In this document: positions 27,365-36,023 of the stretch, piece by piece
Position numbering within the stretch: position 1 is the stretch's first letter
How the letters are laid out: the number at the start of each line of letters is the position of its first letter
Assembly (NCBI RefSeq): GCF_030818415.1
Contig: NZ_JAUTAE010000001.1
Location: forward strand, 994,501-1,058,500
Reading direction: 5' to 3'
Length of the DNA stretch: 64,000 nt
Origin: Sphingomonas sp. SORGH_AS_0950
GTDB lineage: Bacteria > Pseudomonadota > Alphaproteobacteria > Sphingomonadales > Sphingomonadaceae
Notes under the pieces: generated by a model
Databases searched by the model: none
Told to the model about the DNA's origin: nothing
What the model saw: only the letters and a program-made list of their open reading frames with translations
Translations under genes and position numbers: made by a program

Positions 27365-28591
27365 ATGAAGCACTGGACGATGGTGGCCGCGACGGCCGTG
27401 ATGATCGCGACCGGCGTCCAGGCGCGCGACACCCGCTGGACTCCCGCCTGGGGCTCGTCCCAGGTGCGGGTCGAGGGGGCCAATGCCGACAGGGTGGCCA
27501 AGGCCGGTCCCGTCACGATCCGCCAGATCGTCCGCCTGACCGCCAGCGGCAGGGTGCTTCGCCTTCGCCTGTCCAATGTCGCAGGCACCACCCCGCTCCA
27601 TATCGGCGCGGCGAGCATCGGCCTGGCCACGCCCGGCCGGTCGGACGTCGCCACGCCGCTGGCGGTGACCTTCGACGGCGCGGGCGAGGTCGTGGTGCCG
27701 CCGGGGGCCGAACTCTATTCCGACGTGATCGCACTGCCGGTCGCGGCGGGCGGCGATGTCGCGGTCAGCCTCTATTTCCCCGATCCGGTGACGACCCCGA
27801 CCGGCCATACCGGCGCACGCTCGACCACCTTCCTGATCGCCGGGAACGCCACCGCGCGGCCCGCTTTGCCCGATGCGCAGAAGATCGGCGGCTGGTGGGC
27901 GCTGTCCGATGTCGAGATACGCGACGCCACGCAAACCGCGACCATCGTCACCATCGGCGACTCGATCACCGACGGCTATGGCATCAAGGACGACAGCAAC
28001 ACCCGCTGGCCCGACGATCTCGCGCAGCGGCTGGCGGCCTCGCCCGCCACGCGCCGCTTCTCGGTGGTCAATGCCGGGATCGGCGGCAACCGGATGCTGC
28101 TCGACGGGATCGGCCCCAATCTGATGGCGCGGTTCGACCGCGACGTGATCGCGCGGCCGGGCGTCAGCCATGCCATCCTGCTGGAAGGGGTCAATGACCT
28201 GGGCGTGCTGACCCGCGAGCATCCGGTCGACGCCGCGACCCATCAGGCGATGGTGCGCCGGATCACCGGCGCCTATCGCCAACTGGCCGAACGCGCCCAT
28301 GCGCATGGCATCCGCCTGATCGTCGGGACGATCACGCCGTTCCAAGGCAACGACTATTATCATCCCGGCCCCGAGACCGAGGCGGACCGGCAGGCGATCA
28401 ACCGCTTCATCCGCACGTCGGGGCTGTTCGACGGGGTGATCGATTTCGACCGGGCGGTGCGCGATCCGGCCAGGCCCGACCGGCTGCTGCCTGCTTACGA
28501 CTCAGGCGATCATCTGCATCCCAGCATGGCGGGCTATCGCGCCATGGCCCAGGCGGTGCCGCTGTCGCTGTTCGCGGCCCCGCGCCGCTGA
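27365..28591 (+). CDS. Secreted GDSL/SGNH esterase
   Basis: A 408-residue protein with a signal peptide (MVAATAVMIATGVQA). An N-terminal beta-rich domain (about 25-165) precedes the SGNH catalytic domain: block I Ser200 in IGDSITDGYG, block II NAGIGGNRML, block III EGVNDLG and block V DSGDHLHPS. Beside a GH115 glucuronidase it may be an acetyl-xylan esterase, but that is inference. AGAGGA precedes the ATG at 27365; an in-frame extension to 27107 would run into the divergent GH115 gene. Confidence 0.88.
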   Translation: MKHWTMVAATAVMIATGVQARDTRWTPAWGSSQVRVEGANADRVAKAGPVTIRQIVRLTASGRVLRLRLSNVAGTTPLHIGAASIGLATPGRSDVATPLAVTFDGAGEVVVPPGAELYSDVIALPVAAGGDVAVSLYFPDPVTTPTGHTGARSTTFLIAGNATARPALPDAQKIGGWWALSDVEIRDATQTATIVTIGDSITDGYGIKDDSNTRWPDDLAQRLAASPATRRFSVVNAGIGGNRMLLDGIGPNLMARFDRDVIARPGVSHAILLEGVNDLGVLTREHPVDAATHQAMVRRITGAYRQLAERAHAHGIRLIVGTITPFQGNDYYHPGPETEADRQAINRFIRTSGLFDGVIDFDRAVRDPARPDRLLPAYDSGDHLHPSMAGYRAMAQAVPLSLFAAPRR

Positions 28592-31006
28592 TCAGAAGGC
28601 GGCGTCCAGCCCGATGCGCAGCGTGCGGGGGCGCAGCGGCGTCACCTGGTCGCGCCCGGTGGCGAAGGGCGTGCCGAGCGCGAAGCGATTGCCGCGCACA
28701 TCGGCCAGGTTGGTGACGCTGGCGGTGATCCCGATCGCGCCCCGCCCCAGCCGCGCGGTCAGCCCGCTGTCGAGATAATCGCCCTGGCGCTCGCCCAGGA
28801 TCGGCCCCACGCCCAGCCGGGACGCCCCGACATAGCGCAGCCAGCCATCGACGCGCAGGTCGCGCCCGCCCGCCAGCATGCGGCGATAGACCAAGCCCGC
28901 GCGCGTGGTGACCCGCGCGATATTGGGAATCTGGCTCAACCGCGCCAGCACCGCCGCGCGCGCCGCCGCCGGATCGCCGGCAAGATCCTCGGCCAGCGCG
29001 AAGACGCGTGTGCTCGACGGCTCGTCGATCCGGCTGTCATTATAGGACAGCGCCCCCTCGACCCGCAGCCCTTCGGCCAGCCGCGCGCCGACCAGCGCCT
29101 CGATCGTCCAGAGCTTTCCGTCGCCGATATTGGCGGTGCTGGGCAGGCCGCCGGAATCGATGAAGTCGGCCTGGATGTCGCGCCACGACGTGTGGGCCAG
29201 CGTGATCGCCCCGTCGAACCGGTCGCGCCCCGGCCGCCCGGTCCGCAACCCCGCCTCGATCGTCGCCACCCGGTCGTTGCGGAACCTGCGGACCACCGGC
29301 CCCTCGATGGTCAGCCCGCCGGGACGAAACCCCTGCTGATAGCGCAGGAAGAGCTGCGCCCGCGGGGTCAGGTCGATCAGCGCGGAGGCGGCGGGCAGCA
29401 GGATCGTCTGCGCGCGCCGCGCCGTCACATCCTGCAACCGCGCCAGTGCCTGGACCGACAGGGCCGAAGGCAAGTCCTCGCCCGCCCCGTCGAGCACCGA
29501 ATGGGTGACGCGCAGCCCGCCCGTGGTCAGCAGGCCGGGGAGCAGCCGGACGCTCGCCTCGCCATAGAGCGTCGCCTCCTCGACGCCGTTGACCACGCCG
29601 GTCCGCGCGACCAGCGCGCCGGGCTCGCCGAACAGGCGGGTCAGCCGGGTGCGGTTATGGACATAGCTGAACCCAGCCAGCCAGCCCGACCCATCGGGCG
29701 ACGACTGCCACAGCCGGGTCTCGTTGGCCTGCATCCGGGTGGCATTGGCCTGGGCGAACAGCTGGACCGGGCCGCCCGGCGGGGTCGCGTCATAGCGTTC
29801 CATCAGGTCGTGCGCGGTGATGCCGCTGCTCGAACGGAAGCGGACGCGTCCCAGGCGGCCCGACAGGACCAGCTGGGCCTGGCCGAAATCGGCCGAAAAG
29901 CCCTCCGCCACCGGCGCGGCGCGGGTCAGCGGCGGGCCGTCGCGATCGGCATATTGGCTGTCGGCGCCGCGTATCCGCTGGCCGATCCCGATCGCTTCCA
30001 CGCTCCAGCCCCCGCCCAGGTCGAGCCGCGCGGCGGCGCGTCCGCCTTCGATCCGGGTGCGGTTGACATCGGTCCGGCCGAGCAGCGGCTTGTCGATATA
30101 GCCGCCCTCGCTCGCGGTATCGGCGACGATCCGGATCGCCAGCCGGTCGGCGACGACCGGCATGTTGAGCACCGCCTGCGCATCCACCCCCGGCGCGCCC
30201 CGCGCGGTGGCCGATCCGCCCAGCATCACCGATCCCCCGGCCCGCGTCGCATCGGGCGCATTGGGAACCAGCCGGATCAACCCGCCCAGCGACCCCGCGC
30301 CGTACAAGGTCCCCTGCGGCCCCTCCAGCACCTCGACCGCCGCCAGATCGGCGAGCCGCAGATCGGGGTCGGGTGCGTTGTAGCTGAGCCGCAGATCGCC
30401 GAAATACTGCCCCACCGTCGCCTGGGTCGGGCCGGTGAAGCTGGAGTCGGCGATGCCCCGGATGAACAGCTTGTTGCGTCCCGGACCCAGATAGGTCGAG
30501 GCGATCACGGTCATCCGGTCCGCCAGCTTGCCCGTGCCGCCCGCGCCGCCCAGCTCCAGATCGGCGCCCGCGACCTGCACCACCTGCCCCGCGAAATGAT
30601 CGCGGGTCGTGTCGCGCTTGCTGGCGGTGACGACGACATCACCGTCCGGCACTTCCGGCGGCGGCGGCGGCGCGTACCGGTGGCGATGCGGGATCGCGAT
30701 CCGGGGCCGCGCCCTGGGAAGCAGCCGCCAGCTACCGGGGCCGAGCGCCTCGACCCGCGCATCGCTGCGCTCGGCGATCAGCGCCAGCGCCCGCTCCACC
30801 GACATGCGGCCCCGCAAGGCGGGCAGCGCGCGGGACCAGAGGCGCGCATCGGGCACCACGATATTGGCATGCGCCCTTTGCCCCAGCGCCATCACCTGGG
30901 TCGCGACGGTCCCGCCGGGCAGGTCGAGGGGCAGGCGCTCGGCCGCCGTCGCGCAAGCCGCGATGGCCGCCGTCAGGACCGCGAACCCCGCCCCCGATAA
31001 TCTCAC
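28592..31006 (-). CDS. TonB-dependent receptor with N-terminal STN signalling domain
   Basis: An 804-residue FecA-type transducing receptor. After the signal peptide, an STN domain (LDLPGGTVATQVMALGQRA...) spans about residues 25-95, then a proline-rich linker, the plug (VVVTASKRDTT, DLAAVEVLEGPQGTLYGAGSLGG) and the barrel ending LRIGLDAAF. It is the third gene of an ECF-FecR-receptor operon, so it probably senses its own substrate, often an iron chelate. The GTG at 31006 is preferred because it overlaps the FecR stop as GTGA; a GTG at 31027 is also open. It ends directly against the GDSL esterase stop. Confidence 0.9.
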   Translation of the reverse strand: MRLSGAGFAVLTAAIAACATAAERLPLDLPGGTVATQVMALGQRAHANIVVPDARLWSRALPALRGRMSVERALALIAERSDARVEALGPGSWRLLPRARPRIAIPHRHRYAPPPPPEVPDGDVVVTASKRDTTRDHFAGQVVQVAGADLELGGAGGTGKLADRMTVIASTYLGPGRNKLFIRGIADSSFTGPTQATVGQYFGDLRLSYNAPDPDLRLADLAAVEVLEGPQGTLYGAGSLGGLIRLVPNAPDATRAGGSVMLGGSATARGAPGVDAQAVLNMPVVADRLAIRIVADTASEGGYIDKPLLGRTDVNRTRIEGGRAAARLDLGGGWSVEAIGIGQRIRGADSQYADRDGPPLTRAAPVAEGFSADFGQAQLVLSGRLGRVRFRSSSGITAHDLMERYDATPPGGPVQLFAQANATRMQANETRLWQSSPDGSGWLAGFSYVHNRTRLTRLFGEPGALVARTGVVNGVEEATLYGEASVRLLPGLLTTGGLRVTHSVLDGAGEDLPSALSVQALARLQDVTARRAQTILLPAASALIDLTPRAQLFLRYQQGFRPGGLTIEGPVVRRFRNDRVATIEAGLRTGRPGRDRFDGAITLAHTSWRDIQADFIDSGGLPSTANIGDGKLWTIEALVGARLAEGLRVEGALSYNDSRIDEPSSTRVFALAEDLAGDPAAARAAVLARLSQIPNIARVTTRAGLVYRRMLAGGRDLRVDGWLRYVGASRLGVGPILGERQGDYLDSGLTARLGRGAIGITASVTNLADVRGNRFALGTPFATGRDQVTPLRPRTLRIGLDAAF

Positions 31007-31965
31007 CCGCGCGGTTCCAGCATCCACCCGGCCGCCTTGCGACGGACCCGCACGTCGAGCAACCGGCCCAGCAGGTCGGGCTGCTCCCGCACCGCGTCCA
31101 GTTCGATGGTGCCGCGAAATCCCCGGTCCGCGATGGCGGGCATGACGGCGACCGGCTGGCGGAGGAAGCGCGAAAGGTCTTCGGCGACCTCGGCCAACGG
31201 CACCCCGTCATAGGCCAGCCGCCCCTGCCGCCAGCCGCCGACCTGTTCGATCGCGACCGGCTGGCGGATCAGCCGATCCCCCTCCGCCACCACCGCCTGT
31301 CCGGGGATCAGCCGAAGCGCGGCACCCTTCGGATCGACCATGACGGCGCCCTCCGCCACCGCCACCCGCATGGCGCGCGCGCCCAGCCTGACGTCGAAGA
31401 CGGTGCCGAGATCGGTCAGCCCGATGCCCCGCGCCTCGACCGCAAAGGGATGCGCGGCGTCGTGCCGCACCTCGAACAGGGCCTCGCCCCGGTCGACCAC
31501 GGCGCGGCGTCGATCCGCCCGGTCCAGCGTGACACGCGATCCCCCGGCCAGCATGATCCGGCTGCCGTCGGGCAAGGCGATATGCCGCATTTCCCCGGCG
31601 GCGGTCTCGACGGCATAGGGCTGCGGCCGGTCGAGCCAGAGCGGGACGCCGACCATCCCGACCAGCGCCGCCGCGACCGCGCCGCCGATCCAGCCCAGCG
31701 GTCGCCGCCGCCGGGCGGGCATGACGGGTTCGTCGTCGACGACGACCGGCACCGCCATGACATCGGGATGCGCCGCCAGCGCGTCCGCCGCATCCAGCAG
31801 CATCGCCGCGGCGCGGTCATAGCGTCCGGCGTGATCCGGATCGGCCTCCAGCCAATCGGTGAAGGCGTCCCAGTCGGCCGATGCCGGATCGGCCATGCGC
31901 AGCGCCCAATCGATCGCGACCGTGTCGATCGTCGCATCGGGCGGGGATTGCGGGGGCTGGCTCAT
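31003..31965 (-). CDS. FecR family anti-sigma/signal transducer
   Basis: A 320-residue protein. An N-terminal cytoplasmic anti-sigma domain (IDWALRMADPASADWDAFTDWLEADPDHAGRYDRA style) precedes one membrane helix (GWIGGAVAAALVGMVGVPLW, about residues 96-115) and the periplasmic FecR domain (LPDGSRIMLAGGSRVTLD, then LTDLGTVFDVRL). It would pass the signal from the STN receptor to the ECF sigma. It overlaps the sigma gene by ATGA and the receptor by GTGA. An in-frame extension to 32352 runs through the sigma gene and is not real. Confidence 0.92.
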   Translation of the reverse strand: MSQPPQSPPDATIDTVAIDWALRMADPASADWDAFTDWLEADPDHAGRYDRAAAMLLDAADALAAHPDVMAVPVVVDDEPVMPARRRRPLGWIGGAVAAALVGMVGVPLWLDRPQPYAVETAAGEMRHIALPDGSRIMLAGGSRVTLDRADRRRAVVDRGEALFEVRHDAAHPFAVEARGIGLTDLGTVFDVRLGARAMRVAVAEGAVMVDPKGAALRLIPGQAVVAEGDRLIRQPVAIEQVGGWRQGRLAYDGVPLAEVAEDLSRFLRQPVAVMPAIADRGFRGTIELDAVREQPDLLGRLLDVRVRRKAAGWMLEPRG

Positions 31966-32462
31966 CCAATCTGTTCCTTGAGCGCGGCGAGCGCGTGCGC
32001 CGCCATGCGAAGATCGCTTTCGACGGTGCTGATACTGATGCCGAGTTCGGCGGCGATCTGCTTTTGCGGCACCCCCTCCACCCGCGCGCGCCGGAACACC
32101 AGCGCGGGCCGCTCGCCAAGCGCCGCCAGCGTCGCGGCGATCCGCTCGGCGGTCTGGCGCGCGACCACGGCGCGTTCGGCGGCGGGAGCCTCGGCATCCC
32201 CCGCCTGCTGCCCTTCGGCCCAGTCCCGCTCGCGCCGCTCGGCCTGTCGGCTGGCCCGGTAGCGATCGATCATCAGCATGTCCGCCGCGCGGTAGAGATA
32301 GGCCAGCGGATTGGCGATCGGCCCGTCCATCCGCCCCGACACCTTCAACCACAGGTCCTGGACCAGATCCTCGGCCGCGTCGCCCGCCCCGCGCGCGCCC
32401 AGGAAGCGCACGAGCCTGTCGCGATTGGCGAGGAAGACGGCCTCGATCCCGGTGGGCGGCAT
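31962..32462 (-). CDS. ECF RNA polymerase sigma factor, FecI-like
   Basis: A 166-residue sigma factor with region 2 (VRFLGARGAGDAAEDLVQDLW, then NPLAYLYRAADMLMIDRYRA) and region 4 (GVPQKQIAAELGISISTVESDLRMA). First gene of the sigma-FecR-receptor operon. The ATG at 32462 gives the normal FecI length; the ribosome-binding site is weak. It probably drives the receptor operon and perhaps distant genes. Confidence 0.9.
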   Translation of the reverse strand: MPPTGIEAVFLANRDRLVRFLGARGAGDAAEDLVQDLWLKVSGRMDGPIANPLAYLYRAADMLMIDRYRASRQAERRERDWAEGQQAGDAEAPAAERAVVARQTAERIAATLAALGERPALVFRRARVEGVPQKQIAAELGISISTVESDLRMAAHALAALKEQIG

Positions 32463-32525
32463 GCTGGTGACCGAAGAAAGGGAAAGGGAATGTCGTGGTT
32501 TAGCCGAAGAGCCCCGATGTGGAAA

Positions 32526-32556
32526 GGAGCCCCACCCGAGGACGGGGTGGGGCTCC
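32526..32556 (-). terminator. Intrinsic terminator of the autotransporter gene
   Basis: Perfect 12-bp arms (GGAGCCCCACCC and its complement) with a 7-base loop. On the minus strand it is followed by TTTCC. It separates the autotransporter transcript from the sigma-FecR-receptor operon. Confidence 0.75.
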
Positions 32557-32602
32557 GAACGCCCGCCTGCGCTACAGGGGGGATGCACGCGGGCGAACTC
32601 GC

Positions 32603-35600
32603 CTAGAAGGCGAATTGGAGGGCCGCCCGCGCCGCCAGTGCCACGTTGCCCAATCTCTGTTCGGCATTGACCTCGCCGCTCAACCGGATCTCGCTGGTCC
32701 CGGTGATCGCGCGCACCCGGCCGACCCAGCCGCCGCGACGCGCCTCGGGATCGAGGATGAAGGGCGTGCCGTCGCCGAAGCTGGCGATCGTGCGGCCTAG
32801 CGCCCCGGCGACGCGCTCGCGCCGTCCGCCCTCGATCTCCAACCGGCTCCACTGGTCATAGCGGTTGTCGCCACCGAAGTTGATGCCCGCCGCGACGCTG
32901 GCGGTGACCGCCAGTTCGTCGCTGCTCCGCTTGCGCACGGTCAGGTCATACCCCGTCCCGCCGCCGCTCTCGCGATAGCCGTCCTCGTTCAGGCGGTAAT
33001 AGTCGAGGGCCAGGATGGGCCGGACGCTGAACTGGCCCGCCCAATGTTCCCACGACACCGATCCCGACCCCGAATAGAGCATGCCCTTCCAGTCGGCGGT
33101 CGCGCGGCGCTGGACCGCTTCCGATCCCACCACGCCGTTGAACTGACGCTGCGACCCGAAGGACAGGAACGCCGCCGAAGCGCGGGCCTGGCTCGCCAGG
33201 GCACCCCAGCGCGCGCGCCAGAAACCGGCCAGCTCATATTGGCTGTGGTCGACGCGGTTGACCGCCGAGCCTTCATTGTCGCGACCGCTCATATAGGACA
33301 GCGAGGCGCCGAAATTGCCCGCATCGGTCTTGTGCTCGATGCCGCCGCTGATCCCCCAGCCGCGCACGTCATAGCTGCGGGTCGAGCGCGTGCCCTTGGA
33401 CGCGTCCCAGCCGATCGGGGTCAGCCAATAGCCCCATTTGCCTTCTTCGCTGAACTCGCCCGCCGGTTCGCGCAGCTGCGCGGCGGCGGTGCGCGAGGCC
33501 AGCGTCACGCTTTCGAACACGCCGCCGCTGTAATTGGGCAGCATCTGCTCGATCGCGCCCCGGAACGCCGCGCCGTCGTAAATGCCCCGGATCGCGTCGG
33601 ACAGCTTGGCGTCCTTTGCGATCGCGGTGTCGATCGCGTCGAAGGCGCTGACGCCCGCGCGGTTCAGACCCAGCTCGGTCTTGGCCTTGCGCGTGACGTC
33701 GACCGCGATCTCATTGGGTTGCGTGGCGACGATCGCCCCCTTGTAGAGGAACGGCATCGCGCTCGCGGCCAGGGTCAGGTTGTTCGCGCCGGTCAGCGTG
33801 CCCGACCGCAACACGACATAGCGCCCCGTCACGTCCGTGCCGCCCGACACACGAAGCGCCAGCTGGCTGTTGGCGCCGATCACCGTCGCGCCGCCGACCT
33901 GGATCAGGTTGCCGGTCGGATTGGCCTTGTCCAGCGCCACGCTCAGGATCGACTGATCGCCCAGCGTCAGCGAGCCGATGCTGGATACGCCGTTGGCCGC
34001 GAAGGTGCCGCCGCCGCTGGCGACCGTCACCGCGACATGGCCCGCATTGGCCAGCCGCCCGGCAAAGACGCCCTTGCCGGTGATCGACAGCAGATCCTGG
34101 CCCTGGCCCGCGAAATCGGCGACGCCGTCGAACCGCGCGCTGCCGCCGACGACCAGCGTGTCGGCACCGGTGCCGAAGGTCGCGGTGCCCGCATAGGTGC
34201 CGCCGCTCATCTCCAGCCGGTTGTTGCCCGCGCCGAAGCTCACATCGCCGCTGACCGAGCCGCCCGCAATCTCCAGCCTGTCATTGCCGCTGCCGAAGCG
34301 GATCGCCCCGCTGATGCTCGGCGCGGTGGCGCCGGTCGCGGGGGCGAGCTGCCGGACGACGGCGCCGCTTGTGTTCGCCGACAGGTCGATCGCGATGCTG
34401 CGCGAGGAATCGCCCCCCGCCGCGGCGATCGAGCCGCCATTTTCGATCAGGGTCAGCCCGCCCGAACGATCGAGGATCGCGGTGGCCGAGGCGCCGGTCG
34501 CGCTGGCCTTGATCGCGCCGGTGTTGCGGAGCGTCGGGACCGATGCGCCGCTATCGATCAGGATCGCGGTCGTCATCGCGCTCGCCGCGCCCCCGCCGGT
34601 CGCGGTCACGCTGCCGCCGACCTGAAGCTGCGGGGTCGAAGCGCCCGTGCCGAAGCGGATGGCGGTCGCCTCCGCGCCGTTCGCCGTCGCCTGCACGGTG
34701 CCGCCGACAGAGACGCCCTGCGCGATCTGCACCGCGCCGCCCAGCCCGCCGATCGACAGCGCGGTCGCGCGCACGCCGCTATAGACGCCCGCCGCCGACA
34801 CCCGTCCGTTGACGACCAGCCCCGCCGCCGGGGTGGTGCCGCCGGTCGCGCCGATGACGACCGTCCGGTTCGCCGCGCCGATCTGCATCGTCGGTGCCGC
34901 GCCGTTGGTGATCAGGTCGGCCGCCTTGCCCGTCACATTGCCCAGCGTGATGCCGCCCGCGACATTGCCGGCGACGACCAGCGCCGATCCGCCCTGGAGC
35001 AGGTCGTCGCGGTCCAGCTTCGACACATCGGCGGGCGGGGTGGTGTAGCGATAGCCGGTCGACCCGATCCCGCCCTCGACGGTCAGCGCCCCGCCGACAT
35101 CGCCGTCGATCCGCGCGCCGACCGCATTCTCGCCGACCGCGACGATGCTGCCGCCCAGCGTCACATTGCCCGAGACCGCCCCGGTCTGCACGCCCACCGA
35201 CCGATCGCCCAGCACGTTGATCTTGCCCGACTGGACGAGACTGCCAGTCAGCGGACCGCCCAGCGCGATCCCTGCGGAATCGGTGCCCTTGATCGTGATC
35301 TCGCCGCTATTGGTGATGGTGCCGGTGAACGCGCCATCGGTGCGAATGCCATAGCGGCGGGCGCCCTGCGCGAAGGGGCCGTCCAGGTCGCCGTCCTTGT
35401 CGACATCGACCGCCGTATAGCGTTCGTCGATGATGATCTTGCCGGTGTTGGTGATCTGGCCGTTGACGCCCGCCGCCGCGCCGATGCCGGTCGAATCGTT
35501 GGCGTCGGTGATCTGGATCGTCCCGGCATTGGCGACCTTGTTGTTGCTGTCGATGCGGACGGCGGTGCCGCCGGTCGGGACCACGCTGCCCGCCGTCGTG

Positions 35601-35746
35601 ATGCTGACATCGGCAGCCGCGCCGTTGTTGACGGTGGCGGTGCGGACCGGCGTCGTGCGCTTGGTGTCGATCACGGTCTGGGCCGAGGCGGCCGCTCCCG
35701 CCGCCAGCGCGAGCGTGGCGGTCGAGGCGAAGAGCAGGCGATGCAC
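32603..35746 (-). CDS. Large autotransporter (type V secretion) with repetitive passenger
   Basis: A 1047-residue protein: a signal peptide (ATLALAAGAAASAQ), a Gly/Ala/Thr-rich beta-helix passenger (about 25-740) and a C-terminal autotransporter barrel of about 280 residues (from EEGKWGYWLTPIGWDASKGTRS) ending ALQFAF. The passenger has repeated units of the type NTGKIII / NSGEITIKG, and one Asp-rich stretch DVDKDGDLDG resembling a calcium-binding loop. The ligand or adhesive role is unknown. No ATG fits the start of the signal peptide, so a GTG at 35746 with AAGGGGA upstream is used; an ATG-initiated reading from 35923 adds an unlikely leader. Confidence 0.85.
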   Translation of the reverse strand: MHRLLFASTATLALAAGAAASAQTVIDTKRTTPVRTATVNNGAAADVSITTAGSVVPTGGTAVRIDSNNKVANAGTIQITDANDSTGIGAAAGVNGQITNTGKIIIDERYTAVDVDKDGDLDGPFAQGARRYGIRTDGAFTGTITNSGEITIKGTDSAGIALGGPLTGSLVQSGKINVLGDRSVGVQTGAVSGNVTLGGSIVAVGENAVGARIDGDVGGALTVEGGIGSTGYRYTTPPADVSKLDRDDLLQGGSALVVAGNVAGGITLGNVTGKAADLITNGAAPTMQIGAANRTVVIGATGGTTPAAGLVVNGRVSAAGVYSGVRATALSIGGLGGAVQIAQGVSVGGTVQATANGAEATAIRFGTGASTPQLQVGGSVTATGGGAASAMTTAILIDSGASVPTLRNTGAIKASATGASATAILDRSGGLTLIENGGSIAAAGGDSSRSIAIDLSANTSGAVVRQLAPATGATAPSISGAIRFGSGNDRLEIAGGSVSGDVSFGAGNNRLEMSGGTYAGTATFGTGADTLVVGGSARFDGVADFAGQGQDLLSITGKGVFAGRLANAGHVAVTVASGGGTFAANGVSSIGSLTLGDQSILSVALDKANPTGNLIQVGGATVIGANSQLALRVSGGTDVTGRYVVLRSGTLTGANNLTLAASAMPFLYKGAIVATQPNEIAVDVTRKAKTELGLNRAGVSAFDAIDTAIAKDAKLSDAIRGIYDGAAFRGAIEQMLPNYSGGVFESVTLASRTAAAQLREPAGEFSEEGKWGYWLTPIGWDASKGTRSTRSYDVRGWGISGGIEHKTDAGNFGASLSYMSGRDNEGSAVNRVDHSQYELAGFWRARWGALASQARASAAFLSFGSQRQFNGVVGSEAVQRRATADWKGMLYSGSGSVSWEHWAGQFSVRPILALDYYRLNEDGYRESGGGTGYDLTVRKRSSDELAVTASVAAGINFGGDNRYDQWSRLEIEGGRRERVAGALGRTIASFGDGTPFILDPEARRGGWVGRVRAITGTSEIRLSGEVNAEQRLGNVALAARAALQFAF

Positions 35747-35985
35747 GGATGAGGTCCCCTTTATGTCCCTTTTGCCCCTCCAGACGGAGCCACGGCCCCC
35801 GATCCTTGCCGCCCGGATTAAAATTTTGTCAGGTTGCCCGGCGGTGTTGACGATTGCCCTGCGGAGGATCACAGGGCCGGGCAGATGCGGGGTCCCCCGC
35901 GTCGTTCCAGAAAGCGAGAACATGTCCAGCGACAGTTCCAGTAGCGCCGCACGCCTCGGGCCCGTTCGCTAGTTTTCGTGACTGG

Positions 35986-36016
35986 CTTTCGTCCGCCCGG
36001 GTCGTGCGGACGAAAG
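35986..36016 (+). promoter_or_regulatory. Hairpin in the mgtE leader that overlaps the ribosome-binding site
   Basis: CTTTCGTCCGC (35986-35996) and GCGGACGAAAG (36006-36016) form a perfect 11-bp stem with a 9-base loop. The likely Shine-Dalgarno AAAGG (36013-36017) lies in the 3' arm, 6 bases before the ATG. The hairpin could block translation. The rest of the 276-bp gap (35747-36023) has an AT-rich patch near 35815-35830 but no riboswitch I recognise. Confidence 0.6.
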
Positions 36017-36023
36017 GTTTGAA

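Noticed and set aside
31003..32352. 449-residue version of FecR
   Set aside because: The extra N-terminus is the sigma-factor gene read in another frame; the ATG at 31965 overlaps the sigma stop as ATGA.
33044..35752. 902-codon plus-strand frame opposite the autotransporter
   Set aside because: Repetitive Arg/Ala/Asp shadow of the Gly-rich passenger; no ribosome-binding site or known domain.
35747..36023. Known Mg2+ riboswitch before mgtE
   Set aside because: I could not recognise M-box core elements; only the simple hairpin is supported.
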